64,000 nucleotides of DNA from the NCBI GenBank assembly GCA_964427415.1, contig CAYRUH010000005.1, positions 1-64,000 of the forward strand, in the 5' to 3' direction. The notes under the pieces were generated by a model. That model had not been told where the DNA came from. It was given only the letters and a program-made list of their open reading frames with translations, and searched no databases. The DNA is from Lentisalinibacter sp964427415. GTDB lineage: Bacteria; Pseudomonadota; Gammaproteobacteria; Steroidobacterales; Woeseiaceae. The position numbers and the translations under genes are program-made. This document shows positions 35,514-43,299 of this stretch, piece by piece (within the stretch, counting starts at the first letter, position 1; every line of letters begins with the position of its first letter).

Positions 35514-35600
35514 TGTAGGGCCTTCAGGCCCGATCAAATAATGAATCGGGGATAAATCCCCTCCTACAGGGTGCCTTTGGGAAGGGCTCCAGTCCGATTC
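35514..35600. repeat. REP-like cluster 4 (three units, partly decayed)
   Basis: Forward unit 35514-35536 with core GGGCCTTCAGGCCC but a shortened head (TGTAGGGCC), inverted unit 35544-35568 with core GGGGATAAATCCCC, and a degenerate forward unit 35574-35600. The compensating changes in the second core (GGGGAT/ATCCCC) keep the stem. It separates the PaaN promoter region from the end of the PlsB-like gene. Confidence 0.78.
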
Positions 35601-37956
35601 ACCCGTCTCCGGATCCGTTGAGCGTAATGGCCAGGATTCCGTCCAGCGCCCTGCGCACTTCGCGCAGCTCAGCCAGCATTGCCTTCCGGTCTTGCGCGGC
35701 ATCGCCGCCGCCGCGCAGCAGGTCCCGGTGCGTTGCCAGCTTCACCGCCGTCTCGTACAGGGACTTGGAGACGGACTCCTCGGAGAACAGCCGTCCCTGC
35801 AGGCGCATCTGCCGGCCGAGTTTCAGGCAGCCGGAGACGAATGCGGCCCGGTCCTCCACGGGGTCCGTCCCCGCCTCGGCCAGCGCCCGGGCGACCACCC
35901 GGTAGGCATCGGCGAAGGAGCGCAGCACGGCGTGGGCCAGCAGCAGCCGGCTCTGGCGCAGCACCCGCACGACCTCGTCCTCACCGCCCGCGAGCGCATC
36001 CCGCCAGTGCGGGAAACGCTCCTCCAGCACCGCCTGCACCGCCGCCGGATAGTCCTGGCGCCGCGGGAAGTAGAAATCGAACAGGAACAGCTCGCGCAGC
36101 TCCTCGAGCAGCGCGAACACCGCCGCCTCCCGCTCGCCTGCCGGCGCGCCGGCGGCCTGGTACAGCGCCACTTCCACCAGCGCGTCCAGCACGAAATGAT
36201 GGATCGCCGTGTTGCGGTAATAGGCGGCCTTCAGGTGCTGGTCGGGGGTGATGGCGTAGAGCCGCTCGGTGCCCTCGTCGAAGAAGGTGACGATGCCGGT
36301 GGAGCGCAGCTGCTCCAGCGTCGCCGGCAGCGTCTCCGGCTGGCGGAAGTCCGGGTCGCCCGCGATCTCGAGCCTGCGGCGCCGCACCAGGCTCATGCCC
36401 ACCCGGGTGAGGAAGCCGATCTCCTTCAGGCTCAGCGCCCGGTTGCCGGCGGCGAGCAGGATCAGCGTGACGATGGCGGTGGCGGTGATGGGCGTCGCCG
36501 CATTCATGCGGAAGGCGACCTGCAGCGCGAGATTCTGCACCAGCGACTGTTTCTCCGCCTCGTCCGGCCCCGCCTCGAGCCTGTCCCGGGGCGCCAGGTC
36601 GGTCAGCGTCAGCTCCTCGCCGAAGCGCAGGAAGATGCGGCCATGGGGCGCCGAGGAGCGCAGGAAGCGCACGATCCACGTCGCCCCCTCTGGTTTCTTG
36701 GCGTGGCCGCGCTGCTCGGTGGCGTAGTCCTCCACTTCCGTGATCTGGTCGTAGGTCACCGACACCGGCACGAACGCCACGTCGAGCAGCTGGGTGCGCA
36801 GAATGGACTCGACCACGTAGTTGAACAGGCCGTAGCGCGGCGGCAGCAGCTTGCCCGTGCGCGAGCGCGTGCCCTCCAGCGCCCACAGCAGGGAGAAGCG
36901 CTTGTCGATCAGGTAGTCGATATAGCGGCGGAAGGTCGCCTTGTAGATCTCGTTGTCCTGGAACGAGCGGCGCAGGAATATGATGCCGGCCCGCCTGCCG
37001 ATAGCTCCCAGCCCCGGCGTGTTCAGATTGATGCCGCCGAAGGTGAGCGGCAGCGGCAGGTTGGCATCGAACAGCACGATGGACAGCGCGATCGTGTCCA
37101 GCATGGACTTGTGGCTGATCAGGAACACCACGGGCCGGCCGCCGAGCAGCTCCGACACATGGCGCAGCTGCTCCTCGTCCACGTCGATCTCCGGGTCGTG
37201 ATTGCTGCGCGCGGCAGCCCGGTAGATGGCCATCGCGAGATCCAGCGTGAATGGCGTCTGCCGGGCGGCCATCTCTTCCAGATACTCACCCGCCTTGTCC
37301 GTCACTTTCTGCACGCTCTCGTCGCGCTGCTGCGCCAGGTTGGCCAGCTGCTCGCGGAACTCACGGTTCGCGAACACATCCCTGGGCAGGAGTCTGGCGA
37401 CCTTGTAGCGGGTGCCCCGGGCGACCCGTTCGGCCCGCTCCAGCGTGATCAGCGCCTGGCGGCGGACGAAGTCCGCCAACTCTGCCGGCGGGGCACCGCC
37501 GCCGTGCTGGTCCCGGTAACGCTGCTCGAGATCCGCGAGCGGCGCCCCCTGCCCGGCGATGAAGCGCATCCGGTCCGGCTGGCGCCGTGCGATACGGCGC
37601 CGGCTGAACAGCGTGGGGCGCACGGTCCAGGCGAAGAAGAAATCCTGCAGCAGACCGCCGCCCTCGCTTTTCTCAACGGGGAGCCAGACGACGCGCACGG
37701 GCTGCAACCAGGCATCCGCCGGCAGCCGTTCCAGCCCGGGCAGGCCCTCGCCGTCGCGCTGCAGCTCGAGCACCCGGTACTCGCCGGCCTGCGCGGAAGG
37801 CCCGGTGGACTCGATCCAGTCCCTGAGCAGCCCGCGCTCGAAGCGGTCGGGGGCGTCCAGCAGAAAGACGACGCATTCGGGCCCACTCTCCGGCCAGGGC
37901 GAGCCTGCCGCCGCATCCGACTCCAGTGCCGTTTCCTGCAGGAACTGCCTGTTCAC
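35599..37956 (-). CDS. plsB: Glycerol-3-phosphate 1-O-acyltransferase (PlsB-like)
   Basis: 785 residues from GTG 37956 (GGGGAGC upstream), near the 807 of E. coli PlsB. Acyltransferase blocks: HKSMLD (H282-D287), GGINLNTPGLG, AGIIFLRRSF, EGTRSRTGK (E361), VPVSVTYD. It makes lysophosphatidate at the inner membrane from glycerol-3-phosphate and acyl-ACP/CoA. Differs from typical PlsB in the N-terminal 200 residues only moderately. The shorter paralogue at 16147 shares all blocks. Ends at a REP cluster. Confidence 0.88.
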   Translation of the reverse strand: MNRQFLQETALESDAAAGSPWPESGPECVVFLLDAPDRFERGLLRDWIESTGPSAQAGEYRVLELQRDGEGLPGLERLPADAWLQPVRVVWLPVEKSEGGGLLQDFFFAWTVRPTLFSRRRIARRQPDRMRFIAGQGAPLADLEQRYRDQHGGGAPPAELADFVRRQALITLERAERVARGTRYKVARLLPRDVFANREFREQLANLAQQRDESVQKVTDKAGEYLEEMAARQTPFTLDLAMAIYRAAARSNHDPEIDVDEEQLRHVSELLGGRPVVFLISHKSMLDTIALSIVLFDANLPLPLTFGGINLNTPGLGAIGRRAGIIFLRRSFQDNEIYKATFRRYIDYLIDKRFSLLWALEGTRSRTGKLLPPRYGLFNYVVESILRTQLLDVAFVPVSVTYDQITEVEDYATEQRGHAKKPEGATWIVRFLRSSAPHGRIFLRFGEELTLTDLAPRDRLEAGPDEAEKQSLVQNLALQVAFRMNAATPITATAIVTLILLAAGNRALSLKEIGFLTRVGMSLVRRRRLEIAGDPDFRQPETLPATLEQLRSTGIVTFFDEGTERLYAITPDQHLKAAYYRNTAIHHFVLDALVEVALYQAAGAPAGEREAAVFALLEELRELFLFDFYFPRRQDYPAAVQAVLEERFPHWRDALAGGEDEVVRVLRQSRLLLAHAVLRSFADAYRVVARALAEAGTDPVEDRAAFVSGCLKLGRQMRLQGRLFSEESVSKSLYETAVKLATHRDLLRGGGDAAQDRKAMLAELREVRRALDGILAITLNGSGDG

Positions 37957-38064
37957 GCCCGATTGCTCCCCTGGGCCGGCGGCGGGCGCTGCCGCGCCTC
38001 TTCTCCGGCCCTCTTCGGCTTCAGTATGGCATGGATGACGATGGTTTGCGGCCGCAGCCGGGGC

Positions 38065-38685
38065 TCAGATCGTGCCGTACAGCCGGTCGCCCGCGTCGCC
38101 CAGACCGGGAACGATGTATTTCTTCTCGTTCAGGTGATCGTCGACCGCGGCGGTGTAGATTTGCACGTCCGGATGGGTCTTCTCTACCGCGGCGATGCCC
38201 TCCGGGCAGGTCACCATGCAGATCACGATCGCCTTCTCCACCCCGCCCGCCTTCAGTAGGTCCAGCGTGGCGATAGTGGAGCCGCCGGTAGCGAGCATCG
38301 GGTCCACGACGATATACAGTGCATCCTTGTGGAACGTGGGGAGGTTTTGATAGTACTCCACCGGCGTCGCGGTCTCCTCGTCGCGCTGCATGCCCACGAA
38401 ACCGACCTTGGCGATGGGCACGAGGTCCAGGATACCCTCGAGCATACCGACCCCCGCCCGCAGCACCGGCACCACCACGATCTCGTTGGCGATGCGCTTG
38501 CAGGTAGCCGGGGCCACCGGCGTCTCCACTTCGACCTCCTCGACCTGCACCTGCTTCAGCGCCTCGTAACAGAGGAACATCGTGATCTCGTTGGTGAGTT
38601 CGCGGAACTTCTTGTGCCCGGTGCCCTTGTTCCGGATCAGGGCGAGCTTGTGCTGGATGCAGGGGTGATCCACTTCGACGTACAT
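38065..38685 (-). CDS. upp: Uracil phosphoribosyltransferase
   Basis: 206 residues from ATG 38685 (GAGG six bases before it; an ATG 12 bp upstream lacks a site), against 208 in E. coli. The PRPP loop VDPMLATGGSTIATLDLL (quoted to show the DPMLATGGS core, ~residues 128-140), VPVLRAGVGMLEG and the C-terminal IVPGLGDAGDRLYGT are diagnostic. Converts uracil and PRPP to UMP. Divergent from the tdk remnant and nupC; first gene of the nucleoside locus. Confidence 0.97.
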   Translation of the reverse strand: MYVEVDHPCIQHKLALIRNKGTGHKKFRELTNEITMFLCYEALKQVQVEEVEVETPVAPATCKRIANEIVVVPVLRAGVGMLEGILDLVPIAKVGFVGMQRDEETATPVEYYQNLPTFHKDALYIVVDPMLATGGSTIATLDLLKAGGVEKAIVICMVTCPEGIAAVEKTHPDVQIYTAAVDDHLNEKKYIVPGLGDAGDRLYGTI

Positions 38686-38748
38686 GGGAGGCCTCATCGT
38701 TCTTGTTGTGCGGGACGGTGGTACGGAACAGCCATACGTTTTGGCGCG

Positions 38749-38754
38749 ATTATA
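38749..38754 (-). promoter_or_regulatory. Likely -10 element of upp
   Basis: A consensus TATAAT on the minus strand, about 64 bp upstream of the upp start, stands in a GC-rich surrounding. No matching TTGACA -35 was seen 17 bp away. Confidence 0.5.
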
Positions 38755-38854
38755 CCGCCTCCGCCCGCCGGCATGCCCCGCCCCGGCAATCCGATTTCTG
38801 GCCGGCGGCCGATACCGGTAAACTGGCGGCCTCACACCGCACGCTCCCGCAGCC

Positions 38855-38962
38855 ATGGCCGAACTCTATTTCTATTATGCGTCGATAATCTGCGGCAATG
38901 ACCGCTACGTCTCGATGTGCCGCCGGTACTTCAAGCAACGCTTCTACGCCGGCGGCAACTGA
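38855..38962 (+). pseudogene. tdk: Thymidine kinase remnant with in-frame internal deletion
   Basis: A 35-codon frame. Residues 1-10 (MAELYFYYAS) match the start of bacterial thymidine kinase (E. coli Tdk begins MAQLYFYYSAMNAGKS) and residues 11-30 (IICGNDRYVSMCRRYFKQ) match its C-terminal end (IGGNERYVSVCRKHYK). Everything between, about 150 residues with the P-loop and catalytic base, is missing, so it cannot be a kinase. The start, stop and reading frame are kept across the junction. It sits in the expected place, next to nupC and deoB. Recognised from memory of the family, hence not certain. Confidence 0.75.
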
Positions 38963-38980
38963 CCCGCCGCCGTTGCCGCC

Positions 38981-40207
38981 ATGCAGTTCGTCACGGCCCT
39001 CGCCGGCATCGCCACCCTGCTCGTGCTCGCCATCCTGATGTCGGAGGACCGCCGGCGCATCCGGCTGCGCACCGTCGGTATCGCACTCGGCCTGCAGGTG
39101 GCCATCGCGGCGCTGGTCATCTACTTCCCGCCCGGGCGCAGCGCCCTGACCGGCCTGGTCCGGGGCGTGCAGAACGTGATCGACTACGGCAACGAGGGCA
39201 TCGACTTCGTGTTCGGCGCCCGCACCACCGAGAGTCTCGGCTTCACCATCGCAGTGAACGTGCTGCCGGTGATCGTCTTCTTCTCCGCCCTCATGTCACT
39301 GCTCTACTACCTCGGCATCATGCAGCGGGTGGTCTCGCTGCTCGGCGGATGGCTGCAGCGTCTGCTCGGCACCACCCGCACGGAATCGATGTCGGCGGTC
39401 TCGAACATCTTCGTCGGCCACACCGAGGCGCCCCTGGTGGTGAAGCCCTACCTGGCCGGCATGTCCCGCTCGGAGCTGTTCGCCGTGATGACCGGCGGCT
39501 GCGCCACCATAGCGGGTGCCGTCATGGCCGCCTACGCCTCCATGGGCGTGGACCTCAACTACCTGATCACGGCCAGCTTCATGGCGGCGCCCGGCGGCCT
39601 CGCCATGGCCAAGATCGTCATGCCCGAGGCCCATGCGCGGGAAGCGGAGATCGCCGTGGGCGCGGTGGAGGAGGACGAGAAGCCGGTGAACGTCTTCGAG
39701 GCCATCGGCAACGGCGCGCTGCTGGGCCTGAAGCTGGCGCTGAATGTGGGCGCCATGCTGCTCGCCTTCGTGGCGCTAATCGCGCTGCTGAACGGGCTGA
39801 TCGGCGGCGTCGCCGGGCTGGCCGGCTACGAGGGCCTGACACTGCAGCAGATCCTCGGCTGGCTGTTCGCCCCGCTCGCCTTCCTGCTCGGTATCCCCTG
39901 GGCCGAGGCGCCGGCGGCGGGCAGCCTGATCGGCCAGAAGCTCGTCATCAACGAGTTCTATGCCTACGCGAACTTCGTGCTCATCAAGGACGAGTTCTCC
40001 ACCCATGCCCAGACGGTGGTCACCTTCGCGCTGTGCGGTTTTGCGAATCTGACCTCCATCGCTATCCTGCTCGGGGGACTCGGCAGTATTGTCCCGGCCC
40101 GGCGGCACGATATCGCACGCTTCGGACTGAAGGCCGTGCTGACCGCGACGCTGGCCAACATGATGAGCGCGGTGCTGGCCGGGCTGTTCTACTCACTGGC
40201 TGCCTGA
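38981..40207 (+). CDS. nupC: Concentrative nucleoside transporter (NupC family)
   Basis: 408 residues, about ten hydrophobic segments, H+ or Na+/nucleoside symporter. Core motifs: AVSNIFVGHTEAPLVVKPY (binding-site helix, with the E), GAVMAAYASMGVDLNYLITASFMAAPGG region, NEFYAYANF and ALCGFANLTSIAILLGGLG. Takes nucleosides across the inner membrane. Begins 18 bp after the tdk remnant and is followed after 30 bp by deoB. A close paralogue is at 45769. Confidence 0.93.
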   Translation: MQFVTALAGIATLLVLAILMSEDRRRIRLRTVGIALGLQVAIAALVIYFPPGRSALTGLVRGVQNVIDYGNEGIDFVFGARTTESLGFTIAVNVLPVIVFFSALMSLLYYLGIMQRVVSLLGGWLQRLLGTTRTESMSAVSNIFVGHTEAPLVVKPYLAGMSRSELFAVMTGGCATIAGAVMAAYASMGVDLNYLITASFMAAPGGLAMAKIVMPEAHAREAEIAVGAVEEDEKPVNVFEAIGNGALLGLKLALNVGAMLLAFVALIALLNGLIGGVAGLAGYEGLTLQQILGWLFAPLAFLLGIPWAEAPAAGSLIGQKLVINEFYAYANFVLIKDEFSTHAQTVVTFALCGFANLTSIAILLGGLGSIVPARRHDIARFGLKAVLTATLANMMSAVLAGLFYSLAA

Positions 40208-40237
40208 CGGGCATCGACACATCGGCACGGACGGATC

Positions 40238-41455
40238 ATGACACGCGCAATCATCCTGGTACTGGACTCCTTCGGCATCGGTGCCACCGACGACGCGGAG
40301 CGCTACGGCGACGCCGGCGCGGACACGCTGGGCAGCATCGCCCGGGCCTGTGTGGCGGCAACCGAAACCGGCGAACGCAGTGGGCCGCTGGCATTGCCGA
40401 ACCTCGCCCGGCTCGGGCTGCTGCATGCGGCGCAGGCGAGCACCGGCGCCGTGCCGGCGGGTTGCGAGCTGCCGCCGGCCACGGCAGGCTCCTGGGGTTA
40501 TGCGAAAGAACTCTCCAGCGGCAAGGACACGCCCAGCGGCCACTGGGAGATCGCGGGCGTGCCGGTACTGTTCGACTGGGGCTATTTCACCGAGCGGGAG
40601 GAGACCTTCCCGCCGAAACTGCTCGACGCCCTGATCCGGCGCGGCGAACTGCCCGGCGTACTCGGCAACTGCCACGCCTCGGGCACCGAGATCATCGCCC
40701 GCCTCGGCGAAGAGCACAGGGCCACCGGCAAGCCCATCGTCTACACCTCGGCAGACAGCGTGTTCCAGATCGCCGCGCACGAGGAGACATTCGGCCTGGA
40801 GCGCCTGCTCGCCCTCTCGGAGATCGCGCGCGAGCTGGTGGACGAATACCGCATCGGCCGGGTCATCGCCCGACCCTTCCTCGGCGACGGTGCGGACGAC
40901 TTCCTGCGCACCGGCAACCGGCGCGACTACACCACCCCGCCTCACGCGCCGACGGTGCTGGACAAGCTCGTCGACGCCGGTGGCGAGGTGGTGAGCGTGG
41001 GCAAGATCGCCGACATCTTCGCCCACCAGGGCATCACCCGAAAGGTGAAGGCCAGCGGCAACGAGGCCCTTTTCGACGCGACACTGGAGGCGGTTGCCGC
41101 GGCACCGGAGCGCAGCATCGTCTTCACCAACTTCGTGGACTTCGACATGGTCTACGGCCACCGCCGCAACGCCCTCGGCTACGCCGCCGCGCTGGAGGCC
41201 TTCGATGTCCGGCTACCGGAACTGCTGGAGGCCCTGGACAATGACGACCTGGTGCTCCTCTGCGCCGATCACGGCTGCGACCCCACCTGGCCGGGCTCGG
41301 ACCACACCCGCGAGCACATCCCGGTACTGGCGACCGGCGCCGGCCTGCCGGCGGGGTCGATCGGCGAGCGCGCCACCTTTGCCGACATCGGCCAGACGCT
41401 GGCGGCTTACTTCGACCTTGAGCCGATGGACTACGGGCAAAGCTTCCTTCCGTAG
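40238..41455 (+). CDS. deoB: Phosphopentomutase
   Basis: 405 residues (E. coli 407). Metal-binding alkaline-phosphatase-superfamily motifs: N-terminal LVLDSFGIGATDDA, GKDTPSGHWEIAG with the phosphorylated Thr, and C-terminal ADHGCDPTWPGSDHTREHIPVL region with DHG and DHTREH metal ligands. Converts (deoxy)ribose-1-phosphate, the product of the phosphorylases DeoA/DeoD here, to the 5-phosphate used by DeoC. Stop TAG is followed by a REP unit. Confidence 0.97.
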   Translation: MTRAIILVLDSFGIGATDDAERYGDAGADTLGSIARACVAATETGERSGPLALPNLARLGLLHAAQASTGAVPAGCELPPATAGSWGYAKELSSGKDTPSGHWEIAGVPVLFDWGYFTEREETFPPKLLDALIRRGELPGVLGNCHASGTEIIARLGEEHRATGKPIVYTSADSVFQIAAHEETFGLERLLALSEIARELVDEYRIGRVIARPFLGDGADDFLRTGNRRDYTTPPHAPTVLDKLVDAGGEVVSVGKIADIFAHQGITRKVKASGNEALFDATLEAVAAAPERSIVFTNFVDFDMVYGHRRNALGYAAALEAFDVRLPELLEALDNDDLVLLCADHGCDPTWPGSDHTREHIPVLATGAGLPAGSIGERATFADIGQTLAAYFDLEPMDYGQSFLP

Positions 41456-41461
41456 CCCCGG

Positions 41462-41484
41462 GTAGGAGGGCCTTCAGGCCCGAT
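41462..41484. repeat. REP-like unit 5
   Basis: Single forward unit (core GGGCCTTCAGGCCC, head GTAGGAG, tail CGAT) 6 bp after the deoB stop. Confidence 0.8.
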
Positions 41485-41566
41485 CCGGCTCGCCCGGGCT
41501 GATATCACCTTCTCTTGACGTTGGCACGCCATCGGGCGGACGCGCCCGGAGCCGTGCGAGATGGCA

Positions 41567-41677
41567 CCAGTCAGTAAGCGTCGCTGACTGGCTTCTCCTC
41601 CACGGCCACCACGAGCACGGCCGTCATCCGAGGGTATGCATCGCCGCGACCTTTTGTCGGGAGCAAGATGGATACCC
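41567..41677. other. Cluster of hairpins in deoB/amidohydrolase gap
   Basis: The 297-bp convergent gap holds, between REP units, three further inverted repeats: CCAGTCAG (41567-41574) / CTGACTGG (41584-41591); ACGGCC (41602-41607) / GGCCGT (41619-41624); and GGGTATGCATC (41632-41642) / GATGGATACCC (41667-41677), one mismatch, enclosing CGAC/GTCG. No protein or known RNA family was recognised. Could be a terminator-like region, a small RNA or a remnant of a mobile element. Confidence 0.45.
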
Positions 41678-41703
41678 CCGCAGGGCGGCCATGATATAGA
41701 GGG

Positions 41704-41756
41704 AATCAGGGCTGAAGCCCCTCCCACAGCGTGTCGGGCCTGAAGGCCCTCCTACC
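41704..41756. repeat. REP-like cluster 6 (two inverted units)
   Basis: Inverted unit 41704-41728 (core GGGCTGAAGCCCC) and inverted unit 41734-41756 (core GGGCCTGAAGGCCC). The latter contains CTA at 41752-41754, the TAG stop of the amidohydrolase on the minus strand. Confidence 0.82.
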
Positions 41757-43218
41757 GGTTTTGCTGGCGCTCGGCCAGGCCGGCGGTGATCTTCGCCGCC
41801 AGCGCGTCCGCCTCTCTGGCCACCCGCTCCGTGTCGATGGTCAGTATCTCGCCGTCGCGCATCAGCACCCGGCCCTCGACGATGGTGGTGATCACGTCCT
41901 GCTCGTCGGCCACATAGACCAGGTGGGAGGTGACGTTGTAGGTGGGCACGAAGTGCACGTCATCGAAGGAAACCTGGATGATGTCGGCGCGCTTGCCTGG
42001 CTCCAGGCTGCCGATCTGCTCGCCCATGCCGATCGCCTCCGCTCCGCCGGACGTGGCCATGCGCAGAACAGCCTCGGCGGGCAGTGCCTGGGGATCCATC
42101 TCCTCCACCTTCTGCAGGAACGCGGCGAGGCGCATCTCCTCCCACATGTCCAGGTCATTGTTGCTGGCTGCGCCGTCGGTGCCGAGACCCATCAGCACAC
42201 CAGCGGCGAGCATCCCCGTCACCGGCGACACACCGGCGGCGGTCTTCATATTGGAGGTCGGATTGTGGATGGCGCCGACTCTCTGCTCGACCAGCACCGG
42301 GATCTCGTCGGGCTGCGGCCACACGACGTGGGCGCCGATGGTCTTCACGGCGAAGAAGTCCATCTCTTCCAGCATGGTGATGGTGGTGGTGCCGTAGTTC
42401 TCCCGAGTCATCTCCACCTCGAACGGCGACTCGGAGAGATGGATGCTGATCGGCACACCGAGTTGCTGGGCGGCGTCGCGGACCGCCGCGAGATGCTCCG
42501 GCTTCAGGGTGTAGTTCGAGTGCGGGCCGAAGGCGGGGATGATGCGCTCGGAGCGCCCCTGCCAGCGCTTGATGTACTCGATGCCTTTCGCCAGTGCGTC
42601 GCCGGCGCCCTCCGCATCCGGCGTCCTCTGGTCGAGCACGGCGGTGGTCACCATGGCGCGCAGCCCGCAGGACTCGACCACCTCGGCGATGGTGTCGGGG
42701 TAGTAGTACATGTCCACGAACATGGTGGTGCCGCCGCGGATCATCTCCCAGCAGGCGAGTTCGGTACCGATGCGCACGAACTCGGCGTCCACGAAAGCCA
42801 CCTCGGCCGGGAAGATATAGTTGTTCAGCCAGTCCATCAGGGCATAGTCGTCGGCAATGCCCCGCAACAGGCTCATGGCCGCGTGGGTGTGGCCGTTGAT
42901 GAGCCCGGGCATCACCACCCGGTTGTCGCCGGCGATGCGCTCGGCGGCCAGGTATGCCGCATCCACCGCCTCGGCGGCATCCACGGCGACGATGCGCCCG
43001 TCGTCTACGGCGACGGCGCCATCCTCGATGAGGGTCCAGTCGTCGTCCATGGCGACGACGTAGTCGCCGGCCACGATCAGATCGACCGGGGTCCGATCCT
43101 CGTCGACCGATGTGCTACGCTCTGCCGGCGCTTCCGCACTGCAACCGGCGGCCAGCGCCGCCAGCAGCAATAATGCGAGGGAGCGTCGGGTGTCGGGATA
43201 TCGATCGGGTTTCGTCAT
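41752..43218 (-). CDS. Lipoprotein amidohydrolase, probable nucleoside/MTA-SAH-type deaminase
   Basis: 488 residues from ATG 43218; an ATG 21 bp upstream is equally possible. Lipoprotein signal LALLLLAALAAGC, so the enzyme is outside the inner membrane. TRZ/ATZ-type amidohydrolase motifs: GLINGHTHAAMS (HxH), ACWEMIRGGTT, HLSES (metal His), GLGTDGAASNND (metal Asp) and LEPGKRADI. Cytosolic relatives deaminate adenosine derivatives (MtaD, 5'-deoxyadenosine deaminase) or s-triazines. Next to add and nupC, periplasmic deamination of purine nucleosides before uptake is the best guess. An N-terminal lipobox in this family is unusual. Confidence 0.85.
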   Translation of the reverse strand: MTKPDRYPDTRRSLALLLLAALAAGCSAEAPAERSTSVDEDRTPVDLIVAGDYVVAMDDDWTLIEDGAVAVDDGRIVAVDAAEAVDAAYLAAERIAGDNRVVMPGLINGHTHAAMSLLRGIADDYALMDWLNNYIFPAEVAFVDAEFVRIGTELACWEMIRGGTTMFVDMYYYPDTIAEVVESCGLRAMVTTAVLDQRTPDAEGAGDALAKGIEYIKRWQGRSERIIPAFGPHSNYTLKPEHLAAVRDAAQQLGVPISIHLSESPFEVEMTRENYGTTTITMLEEMDFFAVKTIGAHVVWPQPDEIPVLVEQRVGAIHNPTSNMKTAAGVSPVTGMLAAGVLMGLGTDGAASNNDLDMWEEMRLAAFLQKVEEMDPQALPAEAVLRMATSGGAEAIGMGEQIGSLEPGKRADIIQVSFDDVHFVPTYNVTSHLVYVADEQDVITTIVEGRVLMRDGEILTIDTERVAREADALAAKITAGLAERQQNR

Positions 43219-43299
43219 GGTTTCTACCGGGTCGTGCATGGGCCGTGCGTACAGGACTACCGCATCGCGTGCGCGGAATGATAACAGGCTGTCGGCGGG

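Noticed and set aside
38917..41244. A 775-codon plus-strand frame
   Set aside because: Shadow of nupC and deoB, Arg/Gly/Pro-rich without any motif.
41485..41703. tRNA or known small RNA in the deoB gap
   Set aside because: The hairpins do not form a cloverleaf, no CCA or TTC-loop pattern is seen and no known family is recognised.
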